From assembly GCA_965198895.1 (NCBI GenBank), contig OZ240676.1, forward strand, positions 4,588,001-4,652,000: DNA of 64,000 nt, written 5' to 3'. Of this stretch, positions 16,750 to 26,100 are shown piece by piece. This DNA is from LMUY01 sp965198895 (GTDB lineage: Bacteria; Pseudomonadota; Alphaproteobacteria; Acetobacterales; Acetobacteraceae). Under the pieces are notes generated by a model that did not search any database, was not told the origin of the DNA, and saw only the letters and a program-made list of their open reading frames with translations. A program made the position numbers and the translations under genes. How positions within the stretch are numbered: position 1 is the first letter of the stretch; every line of letters begins with the position of its first letter.

Positions 16750-18017
16750 CCGGCGTATCGTGCCTGGGGCGGCGCCGGTTGCCAGTGTTCGAGCGCGGCC
16801 ACTATGCGCTGGCGCCCGTGCCACACGCCCAGGGCCAGCAGGGCACCCGGCATGAGCATGGTGAAACCGTTGGAATACGGCATCGGCCCCTCGTCGAGGT
16901 TGAGGAGGACGTTGATGAGCATGAACAGCAACACCCATCGTACCTCTCGCAGGCTGCCGGATCGTTGTGCGCCGAACGCGCGGGCGGTCACCCGGCCCCA
17001 CATGAACAGGTAGGCCACGAGGCCAACGATCCCGAGCTCGACCAGCACGTCCAGGTAGCCGTCATGGGAGTCGGGCGCTTCCCAGCCGGCCTGTAGCCAG
17101 AGGAATTGCACCTCCTTCGAATCGCCGTTCCAGAATCCGGCATAGCCGTGGCCGAGCAAAGGTCGCTGAGCGATGACGTGCATCACTTCGTGCCACAGCG
17201 GCCCGCGCCCGGTGAGCGAGGTGTCGCGGCCTGACAAGGCCATCAACGATTCCGGCGACACGACAGCGAACGTCACCAGTGCCAACACGGTCCAGCCAGT
17301 GCCGAAGCAGAGCATCAGCCGCAGCCGCGGCCAGCCGCGCGTGGCCATGAAGCCGGTGACGACCAGCACCACGGCCGCGATGCCGAGCGAGGTCGCCGAA
17401 CGGGCCAACGCGATGCAGGCCAACAAGACCAGCAGCGCGGCGAAATGCTTGAGGCGGCGGCCCTCGTCCAGTAGCCGGAAGCAGTAGCAGCTGACGCCGA
17501 GCAGCATGCATTCGGCCATCGGGTTCTTCTGCGAGAACACGCCGCGCATCGCAGTCTCGTAGCCGGCCGCGGTCTCGCGGCCGATCTTGGGGACCGCCAC
17601 GAAGACCGCCACCGAGAGCAGGCCGAGAAACACCGAGCATTGCCCGACCATCCGGATCGCGCCGCGCAAGCCGAGCGTCTGGCACAGGTACAGGCCGAAC
17701 AGCACGCAACTGGCCAGGGATATCGATCGCCGGGCCGTCGGCAACGGATTGTCCGACCAGAGCACCGACACGAAGGAGAGCGCCAGGATGACGAGATACG
17801 GCGCCACGTGACGGAATATAGGCATGTAGACACGGCGGCGAACCAACAGGATCACGAGCAGAGTGGCCAGGATCGCGAACTGGACGATCGTGCTCATGAT
17901 ATCGGACGAGCCCGGCTTCAGCGCCTCGGCTCCGCGTGCGGACCGCAGGGCCAGTATGATGCCTTGGTCATAGTACACGATACCGACGACGGCGTAGGCG
18001 CGCTCGAGCCGCCCCAT
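16746..18017 (-). CDS. O-antigen polymerase/ligase family protein
   Basis: 423 residues and about 11 membrane segments. The large periplasmic loop late in the protein holds SLTGRGPLWHEVMHVIAQRP and GHGYAGFW, followed by SHDGYLDVLVELGIVGL, the pattern of Wzy_C/WaaL-like proteins (R..W and H residues). It would polymerise or ligate the oligosaccharide in the periplasm; Wzy versus WaaL cannot be told from sequence. The ATG at 18017 overlaps the acyltransferase stop as TGATG, and its stop overlaps GT2 as ATGA. Longer in-frame starts lie inside the upstream gene and are not conserved. Confidence 0.87.
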   Translation of the reverse strand: MGRLERAYAVVGIVYYDQGIILALRSARGAEALKPGSSDIMSTIVQFAILATLLVILLVRRRVYMPIFRHVAPYLVILALSFVSVLWSDNPLPTARRSISLASCVLFGLYLCQTLGLRGAIRMVGQCSVFLGLLSVAVFVAVPKIGRETAAGYETAMRGVFSQKNPMAECMLLGVSCYCFRLLDEGRRLKHFAALLVLLACIALARSATSLGIAAVVLVVTGFMATRGWPRLRLMLCFGTGWTVLALVTFAVVSPESLMALSGRDTSLTGRGPLWHEVMHVIAQRPLLGHGYAGFWNGDSKEVQFLWLQAGWEAPDSHDGYLDVLVELGIVGLVAYLFMWGRVTARAFGAQRSGSLREVRWVLLFMLINVLLNLDEGPMPYSNGFTMLMPGALLALGVWHGRQRIVAALEHWQPAPPQARYAG

Positions 18018-19198
18018 CACCTCGCGCCATGGGCGGCGAGGCGCTGGACGGGCCAGGTGTTCGCCAACCAGCCGCGAACCGCCGAGGTGTGCACCTCCGT
18101 CAGCTGCGCAAACCCCCAGGCGACGGCGACGCAGAGAGTCAGCCCGCCGCCGAGGGCCAGCCAGGGGACAGCGCCGGTTCCGCTCATCTGCCAGCCGATG
18201 CCGTACAACCCGCTCAGCACGGTGATGTAGACCACGAGCACGGGGATGTGCGTGCAGTACAGCGAGAACGAAAATCCGGACAGCGCCCCGTGCAGCCGCG
18301 CCCAGGGCGGGGGCGCCAGCGCCGGGCAGCACCGCAATGCCAGCAGCAGGTTACCGAATAGCAGCGCCAGGCCGAAATCCAGTTCGGCCGACATCAGGGG
18401 GTGCAACTCGGCGAATGATCGGCGCACGAGCACCCGCGTCGCCACCGACCCGGCGACCAACAGCCCAGCGGCCAGCCATGGGCGCCGGATCACCGGCCGG
18501 GGCAGCCGGGCGGCCGCGACGCCCACGACCCAAACCAGCATGTAAGGCCCGATCGGCGACCCGGTGAACTGAACCGAGGTCAATCCCGCCAGCGCCGCAA
18601 CGGCCAAGCCACCGAGCGCCACCCTTGTGCCCAGCCGCAGCCTGGGCAGCACCGCGAGCGCGAGGGGTGGGAACAGCAGATAATACCAGAACTCGTTGAA
18701 CAGCGACCACAATGCACCGTTGGCCGCGAATTGCGGGCAGGCGGCGGTCTGCAGGAAGACGGCGTTGCACAGCAGAACCGGCATGGAGAGCGTGTCTGCG
18801 GTGTCGGCGGGCAGGATGCCGAGCCGGTTCGCCCCGAATGCCAGCGAGAGGCTGGTGCAAATGGCTGCGAGCGCCAAAGCGGGCCAGAGGACGAGGCAAA
18901 GGCGCACGATCCGCCGCCCCAAATAGGCACCGAACGCGATCTGGCCGGTTGCCGAGACCTCCCGCATGACGGATCCGCCGACCAGCAAGCCGCTCAACAC
19001 GAAGAAAATCATCACCGCTTGGTGGTCGAACCCGGCGAAGAAGGCATACGCCACATGCGGCAGGGACACGGCCGGCATATCCCCGACCGGCACCAGCATG
19101 CGCAGCCCCGCATGCGTGATCAGCACGGACGCGGCGGCGAGCCAGCGAAAGGCGTCGACCCATGCGCTGAAGCTGCGTGATCCCACGTCGTTGCGCAC
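18017..19198 (-). CDS. Acyltransferase family 3 membrane protein
   Basis: 393 residues from GTG 19198, chosen because GGAGG lies upstream and the frame before it is not conserved; an ATG far upstream (19357) is in frame. About 10 membrane helices. The N-terminus DAFRWLAAASVLITHAGLRM has the catalytic-type histidine after the first helix, and FFVLSGLLVGGSVMRE is the family signature. NGALWSLFNEFWYYLLFPP and SLYCTHIPVLV are also present. It probably O-acetylates or otherwise acylates the polysaccharide. First gene of the run with polymerase, GT2 and flippase. Confidence 0.85.
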   Translation of the reverse strand: MRNDVGSRSFSAWVDAFRWLAAASVLITHAGLRMLVPVGDMPAVSLPHVAYAFFAGFDHQAVMIFFVLSGLLVGGSVMREVSATGQIAFGAYLGRRIVRLCLVLWPALALAAICTSLSLAFGANRLGILPADTADTLSMPVLLCNAVFLQTAACPQFAANGALWSLFNEFWYYLLFPPLALAVLPRLRLGTRVALGGLAVAALAGLTSVQFTGSPIGPYMLVWVVGVAAARLPRPVIRRPWLAAGLLVAGSVATRVLVRRSFAELHPLMSAELDFGLALLFGNLLLALRCCPALAPPPWARLHGALSGFSFSLYCTHIPVLVVYITVLSGLYGIGWQMSGTGAVPWLALGGGLTLCVAVAWGFAQLTEVHTSAVRGWLANTWPVQRLAAHGAR

Positions 19199-19260
19199 TC
19201 GCTCGCCTCCACTGGCCTGACTGATGACCAGTGTAGTCGATGCGATAACGGAAAAGAATA

Positions 19261-19419
19261 CTAATGTATGACAAACTGTCCAAAAAGGCCGACCAGCCAG
19301 ATCAGCACCCGCAGGCTGGCAAACCCGCAGATGGTAACGAGCAGCAGCCCGACCCACGCCTGCCCGCCATCATTTGCCAGCACGTCATCCTCGAACAGCG
19401 CGTAACAATCCTCGGCCAT
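19261..19419 (-). CDS. Small membrane protein (52 aa), hypothetical
   Basis: Start MAEDCYALFEDDVLAND, preceded by GGGGAG 5 bases upstream. The C-terminal 35 residues are almost wholly hydrophobic (WVGLLLVTICGFASLRVLIWLVGLF), enough for one or two membrane segments. It lies in the 280-bp gap before the acyltransferase gene on the same strand. The acidic head, good ribosome site and membrane tail argue for a real small gene of the polysaccharide locus; I know no homologue. Confidence 0.45.
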   Translation of the reverse strand: MAEDCYALFEDDVLANDGGQAWVGLLLVTICGFASLRVLIWLVGLFGQFVIH

Positions 19420-19480
19420 GACTGCTCCCCATCTCGCTTGTCTCACCCCGTGAGTTTCGCAGAGACGGGTGGATGGGACG

Positions 19481-19987
19481 TTAACGACTGGAGCGATTCT
19501 TGGGGGGCGGTGTCGGCAGACGGGTCTGCTGCGCGGATAACGGAGCATTCTGTTGCTGCATGAGCGTATCGATGCTCGGGATCGGCCCGACGGGTGCCAA
19601 CGCCACCCCCGGTGCGGCAGGCCCGGACAGTTGCGGGTCGGGGTCCATCCGCAACGGCACGGGATAGTCGTGCAGCCGCAGCCGCAACAACTCTCCCGCC
19701 TGCACGCGCGAGCCGACCAGCACGACGGAGGGCGCATCGCCCCCCAGTCGCAGGATGTAGACGCGGGGCGCGTACGCGATTTGCGCCATGGTGCGGGCGC
19801 AGGCGAACACCGAGCCGTCGGCGAATTCCAGGCGGTGCTGCCGGACGCATCCGGTGAAATTACCCGCCAGCGTGGTCGATGCCGCGACCGTGTAGCCGCG
19901 TGCGAAGAAGTCATCGAGCGTGGCGGCACCCGCGAGACCAGGCACACCGAAACCGATCACGAGCGTGAATACTGCGAGGCGGACCAT
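19481..19987 (-). CDS. Exported hypothetical protein
   Basis: 168 residues from the ATG at 19987, which starts a clean signal peptide (MVRLAVFTLVIGFGVPGLAGA). The mature protein has two cysteines (FTGCVRQH, FACARTM), possibly a disulfide, then PRVYILRLGGD and a low-complexity C-terminal tail rich in Pro, Gln and Ser. No family recognised. Divergent from the sugar epimerase, with a 103-bp intergenic region. Confidence 0.75.
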   Translation of the reverse strand: MVRLAVFTLVIGFGVPGLAGAATLDDFFARGYTVAASTTLAGNFTGCVRQHRLEFADGSVFACARTMAQIAYAPRVYILRLGGDAPSVVLVGSRVQAGELLRLRLHDYPVPLRMDPDPQLSGPAAPGVALAPVGPIPSIDTLMQQQNAPLSAQQTRLPTPPPKNRSSR

Positions 19988-20090
19988 GCGCGAAGTATCC
20001 CGCGGCACCCCGCCTGCTTGCAACGAGCCTGCTTGCAATGCGCAGGGAGAGGTCGTTAAGGACGGCGGGTTTGTGGTGGAAGGCGCTATC

Positions 20091-21056
20091 TTGGTCGTTC
20101 TTCTGACAGGTGTCGCCGGGTTCGTGGGCTATCACGTCGCAGAACGCCTGGCCGCGTCCGGCGCCGAGGTGATCGGCATCGACAACTTCAACGACTATTA
20201 CGATGTCGCCCTGAAGGAGGCCCGAATCGCCCGGCTGACCCGGCCCGGTTTCACCCTGCATCGCGCCGACATCGCCGACCGTGCCGCCATGGAGGCCATC
20301 GCCCGCGAGTCGCCCGGTATCACCCACGTGGTGCATCTGGCGGCGCAGGCGGGCGTCCGCTACTCGATGGTGAACCCCTTGGCCTACATCCACTCCAACG
20401 TCATGGGCCATCTCGTCATGCTCGAGACGGCCCGCTTGCTGCCGGATCTGCAGCATTTCGTCTATGCCAGCTCCTCCTCGGTCTACGGGCTGGCAAAGGA
20501 GTTTCCGCTCGAAGAGGATGGCGCCGTCGACGAACCCACATCGCTCTACGCCGCCACCAAGCGCGCCGACGAGCTGATGAGCCACGCCTACACCCATCTG
20601 TTCGCGCTGCCACAGACGGGGCTGCGTTTCTTCACCGTCTACGGGCCGTGGGGCCGGCCGGACATGGCGTATTACGGGTTCGCCGAGGCGATCGTCGCCG
20701 GCAAGCCGATCACTCTGTATGATGGCGGGCTGCTGAAGCGCGACTTCACCTATATCGACGACATTGTCACGGGGGTGGTCGGCGTGATGGACCGCCCGCC
20801 GCCGCCGGGTCCGCCACGCATCCTCAACATCGGCAACAACCGCAGCGAGAAGGTGAGCCATCTCGTGCGCCTGCTGGAGACGGGGCTTGGGCGGCCAGCC
20901 ATCATCCGCACCCAATCGCGCCCGCTGGCAGACGTGGTCGAGACATGGGCATCGATCGACGCCATCACGGCCCTAACAGGATACGCTCCTGCAACGAGCT
21001 TGGAGGCGGGCGTTCCGCGCTTCGTGGCGTGGTTCAAAGCCTATCACGGCGTTTGA
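20091..21056 (+). CDS. NAD-dependent sugar-nucleotide epimerase (UDP-glucuronate 4-epimerase-like)
   Basis: About 321 residues. Extended SDR with Rossmann motif TGVAGFVGYHVAERL, DNFNDYYDVALKEAR (the pattern of UDP-glucuronate epimerases), the catalytic SSSVYGL serine/threonine strand and YAATKRADE (YxxxK), then FFTVYGPWGRPDMAYY. It would supply UDP-galacturonate or a related sugar for the surface polymer. The start is uncertain: TTG at 20091 puts the Rossmann motif at the family's usual place and has GGAAGG upstream; GTG at 20073 or 20076 are alternatives. Starts the plus-strand half of the locus. Confidence 0.88.
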   Translation: MVVLLTGVAGFVGYHVAERLAASGAEVIGIDNFNDYYDVALKEARIARLTRPGFTLHRADIADRAAMEAIARESPGITHVVHLAAQAGVRYSMVNPLAYIHSNVMGHLVMLETARLLPDLQHFVYASSSSVYGLAKEFPLEEDGAVDEPTSLYAATKRADELMSHAYTHLFALPQTGLRFFTVYGPWGRPDMAYYGFAEAIVAGKPITLYDGGLLKRDFTYIDDIVTGVVGVMDRPPPPGPPRILNIGNNRSEKVSHLVRLLETGLGRPAIIRTQSRPLADVVETWASIDAITALTGYAPATSLEAGVPRFVAWFKAYHGV

Positions 21057-21098
21057 CGTTCGTTTCACTTGCGCAGCGTGCCACGACATCGTAGCTGA

Positions 21099-21830
21099 AT
21101 GCAGCCGTATGTTGGGATGCACTCGCACATGTCTACGACCCGGATGGACGCCGTTGCCTACTATTCCGGTGCAGCGGCCCGCTTCCACGCGAGCTATTCG
21201 GCGGACGCAAACCGGCAGGAGCGGCTGCAGGTTTGGCGGCGGTTCATCGACCGCTTCTTGTCCCGGGCGACGTTCGCGTACGATCTCGGCTGTGGCAGTG
21301 GCATCCTCGCCTGTGAACTGGCCCGGCGCGGCATCGAGACGGTCGGGGTGGATGGCGCACCTGGTATGCTGGCCATCGCGCGGCGGTCTGCGATGGACGA
21401 GGGCCTCGGGCGGGCCCAGTTCGTCGAGGCGACCTTGCCGATCGCATTGCCGGAGCGTTGGAAGACGGCCGATGCGGTCATTTCGTCGAGCGCGCTGGAA
21501 TACCTGCCCTCGCTACCCGAAGCGCTGCTGTCGATCCGTGGCTTGCTCCGGCCGGGTGGCATGCTGGTGTTTTCCATCTCGAACCGAGACTCGCTTAGCC
21601 GGGCAATCGTTCGCCTGGTACACCGCCTCACCGGCTACCCGGTGTATTTCGGCCTGCTCCGCCAGTTCAGCACCCCCGAGCGGCTGAAGGCCGACCTCGA
21701 TGCCTCGGGCTTCAGCTACCTCGAGCATGCCCACTTCGCCCGGGCGGACCGCATCAACCGGCTGCTGGCATGGCTGCTGCCGGAGCGCCGGGCCAGCAAC
21801 ATGATCATCGTCGCCGCCCGGCGGCGGTAG
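21099..21830 (+). CDS. Class I SAM-dependent methyltransferase
   Basis: Up to 243 residues. Motif I is YDLGCGSGILACELARRG, followed by VGVDGAPGMLAIAR (motif post I), ADAVISSSALEYLP (motif II region) and LRPGGMLVFSISNRD (motif III). It probably methylates a sugar or lipid intermediate of the polysaccharide. Starts at 21099, 21117, 21129 or 21144 are all possible and none has a strong ribosome site; the region before YYSGAAARF is poorly defined. Two bases separate its stop from the next gene's ATG. Confidence 0.87.
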   Translation: MQPYVGMHSHMSTTRMDAVAYYSGAAARFHASYSADANRQERLQVWRRFIDRFLSRATFAYDLGCGSGILACELARRGIETVGVDGAPGMLAIARRSAMDEGLGRAQFVEATLPIALPERWKTADAVISSSALEYLPSLPEALLSIRGLLRPGGMLVFSISNRDSLSRAIVRLVHRLTGYPVYFGLLRQFSTPERLKADLDASGFSYLEHAHFARADRINRLLAWLLPERRASNMIIVAARRR

Positions 21831-21832
21831 CC

Positions 21833-22990
21833 ATGCGGCCGCGGGTGCTGCTGGTCGGCCCGATGCCGCCGACCAAGGGCGGCGTGACCACCTTCATGCT
21901 CAACCTGATGGTCTCGCCGCTGGCCGCCGAAGTGATGTTCATCCCGTTCACCACCTCGCGTCCGCCCAAGCAGAACGTGACCGACAATTGGGGCTACGGC
22001 GCCATGCTCCGCGGCGGACCCAGGCGGATCCTCGCGGGAATGCTGGTCACGGCATGGCACCTGGCGAGCTTTCCGTTCGTGGTGCTGCGCCAACGGGCGG
22101 ACCTCGTGCAGATCCAGGCCTCCGACTACCAGGTGTTCTGGGAGGCAGGGCTCTACGCCGCCATGGCCCGCCTGCTGCGCCGGCCCGTGCTATTCCGGAT
22201 CGGCGGCGCATTCGATCTGTTCTGGGGCAATGCCTCGTGGCTGGAGCGTCGGCTGATCTCGGCCGTGCTGCGCCTGCCGGCCTGTGTGATCGCCCAATCC
22301 GCGTTTGCACGGGACGTGATCCGCCAGGCCGGCCGGGAAGGGGAGATCGTGCTGCTGCCCAATTGGTCGCACGCGGTCGCCGCGCCCTCGCGGGTGCAGG
22401 GCGAAGCGGTTTCCAGTTGCCTGTTCATTGCCGGGTTGGAAGCGAAACGAAAGGGCGTGGAGGAGGTGCTGGCCGCCATTGAAATTCTGCACCGCCGACG
22501 TGTTGCGGTGCGCCTGCACATCGTCGCCGCGACCCCGGCGCTCATGCAGCGTGTGAAGGCCATCGGGATCGCCGGGCTGACGGCCGAGGGGCCGGCCAGC
22601 CATGACCGTATCCTCATGCTGATGCAGCGCCACGCGATTTTCCTGCTGCCGTCCCACGGCGAGGGCTTCCCGAACTCATTGGTGGAAGCAATGGCGGCCG
22701 GTATGGCGTGCATCGCCAGTCCAGTCGGCGCGGTTCCCGAAATGGCAGACGGTGGCGGGATCGTGCTCGTCGCCGCCGGTGACGCCTTGGCGCTGGCCGA
22801 CGCCGTGTCCCGTCTTGCGGAGACGGAGGCGGCACGAGACGAACTCGGCAACCGGGCCCGCCGGACCGTCGCCTTGCGATATACGGCCCGGGCAGCGTTA
22901 CCCGGGCTCGCCGCATCGTACCGTCGATTTGTCGGCGCGGTCCTAGTTGACGAGCTTACCGGTGATGTCGCCGTTGAAGCCGTTCGGTAG
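21833..22990 (+). CDS. Family 4 (GT-B) glycosyltransferase
   Basis: 385 residues. GT-B fold with N-terminal GPMPPTKGGVTTFMLNL and the C-terminal donor-binding motif LLPSHGEGFPNSLVEAMAAGMACIASPVGAVPE (E-x7-E region). FIAGLEAKRKGVEEVLAAI is the usual hinge strand. It transfers a sugar at the cytoplasmic face in the polysaccharide pathway. ATG 21833 is 2 bp after the methyltransferase stop. The last 48 bp overlap the convergent ferritin-like gene, so both C-termini are coded on opposite strands of the same DNA. Confidence 0.9.
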   Translation: MRPRVLLVGPMPPTKGGVTTFMLNLMVSPLAAEVMFIPFTTSRPPKQNVTDNWGYGAMLRGGPRRILAGMLVTAWHLASFPFVVLRQRADLVQIQASDYQVFWEAGLYAAMARLLRRPVLFRIGGAFDLFWGNASWLERRLISAVLRLPACVIAQSAFARDVIRQAGREGEIVLLPNWSHAVAAPSRVQGEAVSSCLFIAGLEAKRKGVEEVLAAIEILHRRRVAVRLHIVAATPALMQRVKAIGIAGLTAEGPASHDRILMLMQRHAIFLLPSHGEGFPNSLVEAMAAGMACIASPVGAVPEMADGGGIVLVAAGDALALADAVSRLAETEAARDELGNRARRTVALRYTARAALPGLAASYRRFVGAVLVDELTGDVAVEAVR

Positions 22991-23881
22991 GAAGCCGCCT
23001 TTTCCCTGGCCACCGGGCGCCACGATGTTCACGACCTGCGTCGTCGTGGTGCGGTGGAACGCGACGTCGTTGCTGCCGGTGGGTGCGATGTCGAGGAAGC
23101 GGCTGTGGGGGTAAGTCACGCTGCGGTCGTCACTTGGCTTTGCCTGAGCGCGAAGGTCGGCTAAGGCTGGAGGGTCGAAGGCGGCCGAGAAGCCCAACTG
23201 GCCCAGCACCGTCCGAATCAGCCCGCCGTGATAGGCCTTGACCGCAAGGATCGAGGCCGCGGCCGAAAGGTAAACCTTGTTCTGAAGCAGCGCCGCCGCC
23301 CCGGCGTAGGCCGTGACGCCAACGTCCTCGAAGACGAACGCCCCGAGAAAAAAGTTCGTCTCGCTCGCAAACGGGTCGAATGGTGCCGCGGTCGAGGCGA
23401 TCCCGGCCGCGATGCCCGCCGCCTGGAAGCCGCCTGCCAGGTCGATCAGCGGGCGGGCCACGGCGGCCTGCCCAAGGGCGGATCGCAGGAACCGCACATG
23501 CTGCTGCTCGTCCACGGCGATGTGGTGCGCGTAGCGCGCGAATAGAGGCGTCACGAATGGCACCGCGTTGCCGCCAATCACCGCGCCGGCCGTACCCGTG
23601 CCGCCGATGTCGCTGGCGCCGAGGCCCTGGCCGGTCGCGGCACGGAGGTAGAACTCCGCCTCGATGTATTCGAGGTTGAGCGCGAAGTTCAGGATGTCGA
23701 CATCACTGATCACAGCCTGTGCGGCGACGCGGCCGCTGACCAGTGCCGCCCCGATCGGCCCGAGTGCCGCGAGAAATTCAGCCCCGGCAACCCCGGCGCT
23801 GAGGCGTCTCGCGAGGCTTGAAGAACGGGCTGGTGGAAGGTCAAGGCAGATGCGCAGATCACCGAGACTCTGTTGGTTCAC
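22943..23881 (-). CDS. Ferritin-like domain protein (Ferritin_2 / desiccation-related type)
   Basis: 312 residues from GTG 23881, chosen because GGAGG stands 8 bases before it. N-terminal 45 residues are Arg- and Ala-rich and could be an export or Tat-like signal (LARRLSAGVAGAEFLAALG). The four-helix domain then starts with DVDILNFALNLEYIEAEFYL and continues with HHIAVDEQQHVRFLRSAL; the Glu/His pairs are candidate metal ligands. This resembles the ferritin-like proteins annotated as desiccation-related; actual activity is unknown. The C-terminus overlaps the GT4 gene tail-to-tail by 48 bp. Upstream (23882-24168) is AT-richer noncoding DNA. Confidence 0.82.
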   Translation of the reverse strand: MNQQSLGDLRICLDLPPARSSSLARRLSAGVAGAEFLAALGPIGAALVSGRVAAQAVISDVDILNFALNLEYIEAEFYLRAATGQGLGASDIGGTGTAGAVIGGNAVPFVTPLFARYAHHIAVDEQQHVRFLRSALGQAAVARPLIDLAGGFQAAGIAAGIASTAAPFDPFASETNFFLGAFVFEDVGVTAYAGAAALLQNKVYLSAAASILAVKAYHGGLIRTVLGQLGFSAAFDPPALADLRAQAKPSDDRSVTYPHSRFLDIAPTGSNDVAFHRTTTTQVVNIVAPGGQGKGGFLPNGFNGDITGKLVN

Positions 23882-24168
23882 GGAAATATCCTCCAAGGTC
23901 TTCGTGCGAGATGCACCGAGTATCGGCGCCTCGCGTTTTGTCGCGCTTGGATCATTTTTCCGCAGTCTGCGGATATCTCGCTCGGATCGTCGGGTAGAAT
24001 TTGCCGTCGGTTTTGCTCGGGCCACGTCCTGCTACGCTGAAGAACCAGTCTTCCTATCCGCGCAGCATGGGTCATGAGTCGAATACTCCTCCAGAGTACT
24101 TCCAGATGCAAATTTTGCGACTATTCTGAAAAATAGTGTCGCGTGGCTGGAGAAGTGCAGGCCGCTTG

Positions 24169-25653
24169 TCACCAGGCGGGGCTGGGGTCACCCCAAGGGA
24201 AGTAGCTGCGCGGGTCCAGGTTTTCGTAGGGCAGCGCATCCAACCGGATGGTGCCGAGGAAAGGCTCCGCCGGTTCTACGAGCAGGATGGTGCGAGCAAA
24301 TCCGCTATCGTCGAACCCGCGGCGGAAATGGACGCGTGACTTCAGCGCGATCACGGCGAACTGGGCCAGGTCCAGGCCCAGCACATCGAGCGCGAAAGGC
24401 TCCATGATCTGGACGAGGTAAGGGCTGATCACCACCAGGTTGCCGCCGCCAAACCGGACGCAGACCCAGTTGCGGCCGCCTTCGCGCACGATCCGTTCGA
24501 TCCGCCCGGTGATCCGCACCGGCTCGCCAGCCGACGCAGCGACCCGGCCACCGACGTCCCGGTCGAAAACATGACCCTCCTTGGCGCCCGAAGACAGCAC
24601 GGCTTGCACGGCGTCATCGTCCATGACCGTGGCGAGCAACACGCGCTCGAGCCGTTGGGCCACGACCTCCTGCAGCAGCCAGGTGGCGGCGCCGGAGCGG
24701 TCGCTGTGGTCGGCCAAGACGACGGGGACCTCGCCGCGCGATACGGCTTGCTGCGCGAGGGCGACACCCTCCGCCATGCCGTGGATAGTGGCAGCGGCGA
24801 GCAGCGCCTCGCGACGGCGCCACGCGAAGTCGGCCATGTCCTGCGCAACCCCCTTGGCGAGGGCCGGGTCGTCGTTCGTCAGGACCGCGATCGTCATGCC
24901 AGCGTCCGGCACGTCGGCCCAGGGGAAGCCGAAGAATACGTTGACGATGGTGCCCGGCGACCGCGCCTCCCAGACCAGGGCCCGCTGGATCAGGTCCATC
25001 CAGGGCGACGCACCGGTCCATTGCACGACGGTCGGGGACAGGATCGGCACTCGAATTACGGCGTTGGCCGGCCGGTAGTCGCCGCGCAAGGCCCGCAGCA
25101 GGTACCGGGCGGCGCGTTCACCCTGCAGGTGGCTGTCGTAATGCGGGAAATACTTGCCGGTGAACGCCATGTCGGCGTGCTCGAAGAACGCTGCGTCCTC
25201 GTTGCCGTGCGGGTCGAAGGTGGCGGCGATCATCGCTTTGGGGCCGACCGCTGCCCGAACCCGGCGGGCCAGTTCCGCCTCCGGCCGGGGCGTGCCGCGG
25301 ACCGCCATCGCGCCGTGCAGGCACAGGTACACGCCGTCGAACGGAGCCTCGGCGACGATTTGGTCCACCATGCGGGCGGTGAAGGTGTCGAACGCCTCCG
25401 CCGTCACCCAGCCCGAGCCGGTGCCGGTCTTGGGAAACAGCGGCGACTCGATCCCCACCAGGGTCACGTCCTGGTGCTCACGGATGAACTGGACGAAGCC
25501 GCCCATGTAGTCTCGCGGGTACGCGGCGAGCAGGGTGTCGCCCGCGGCGGGCGAGCCCTCGTAGATGAAGTCCTGCAGTGTCGTGTCGTTGGGCAGCATC
25601 GTCACCGTCTCGTGCATGAACAGCACGACGGCGATGCGAAGCGGCGAGGTCAC
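24169..25653 (-). CDS. M81 family metallopeptidase (MlrC-like)
   Basis: 494 residues, the family's usual length. N-terminal DUF1485-type domain with HETVTMLPNDTTLQDF, LCLHGAMAV and ATFDPHGN (metal-binding D and H), FTGKYFPHYD, then the MlrC C-terminal domain (LADHSDRSGAATWLLQEVV). The family is named after the last enzyme of microcystin degradation, but most members are of unknown substrate. It begins with GTG in a GTGA overlap with the DoxX-like gene's stop. Confidence 0.88.
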   Translation of the reverse strand: MTSPLRIAVVLFMHETVTMLPNDTTLQDFIYEGSPAAGDTLLAAYPRDYMGGFVQFIREHQDVTLVGIESPLFPKTGTGSGWVTAEAFDTFTARMVDQIVAEAPFDGVYLCLHGAMAVRGTPRPEAELARRVRAAVGPKAMIAATFDPHGNEDAAFFEHADMAFTGKYFPHYDSHLQGERAARYLLRALRGDYRPANAVIRVPILSPTVVQWTGASPWMDLIQRALVWEARSPGTIVNVFFGFPWADVPDAGMTIAVLTNDDPALAKGVAQDMADFAWRRREALLAAATIHGMAEGVALAQQAVSRGEVPVVLADHSDRSGAATWLLQEVVAQRLERVLLATVMDDDAVQAVLSSGAKEGHVFDRDVGGRVAASAGEPVRITGRIERIVREGGRNWVCVRFGGGNLVVISPYLVQIMEPFALDVLGLDLAQFAVIALKSRVHFRRGFDDSGFARTILLVEPAEPFLGTIRLDALPYENLDPRSYFPWGDPSPAW

Positions 25654-25976
25654 CCGTGCCGCCTCGGTGCGATCAATGCGGCGAGCCCGGCGAGCAGCAC
25701 GAGGCCGCGCGCCACGGCGAGTTTATCGTCGCCATGGCGTATTTCGCTCAGCATCAGCGACGCCGAGACGCCTGCGACGAGCAGGCCGCCCAGCCGACGG
25801 GTGGGCGGGGCGGTCATCATCAACCCGCCGACGGTCTCGGCAGAAGCGACGGCCTGGGCGTCGAAACGTGACCAGCCGAGATGACGAAACATCTGGCTGT
25901 AGCGACGGTCGCCCGTGAGTTTGTCGGCTCCGGCGACAGCGATGGCCGCACCGATAGCGGGGAATGCCAAGTTCAT
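25650..25976 (-). CDS. Small DoxX-like membrane protein
   Basis: 108 residues with about four hydrophobic segments. The N-terminus LAFPAIGAAIAVAGADKLTGDRRY followed by FRHLGWSRFDAQAVASAETVGGLMM resembles short DoxX/DoxD-like proteins. A strong AGGAGG precedes the ATG by 8 bases. Its stop overlaps the GTG of the MlrC-like gene. Function unknown. Confidence 0.75.
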   Translation of the reverse strand: MNLAFPAIGAAIAVAGADKLTGDRRYSQMFRHLGWSRFDAQAVASAETVGGLMMTAPPTRRLGGLLVAGVSASLMLSEIRHGDDKLAVARGLVLLAGLAALIAPRRHG

Positions 25977-26053
25977 GATTGATCCTCCTGTCGGGTGTAA
26001 CGCGTCGGCGAGCGGGTGGTGTCCCTGATCTTAGGATTTGTGCCGCGGCCCAT

Positions 26054-26094
26054 CCCTCACCCGGGCCCTCTCCCTCAAGGGGAGAGGGAGAAGA
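26054..26094. repeat. Palindromic intergenic repeat, family A
   Basis: CCCTCTCCC and GGGGAGAGGG flank the loop TCAA (26066-26088), preceded by CCCTCACCCGGG. It sits 7 bp past the prfC stop, the same position relative to a minus-strand gene as the copy after ompA. Confidence 0.78.
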
Positions 26095-26100
26095 AAGTTG

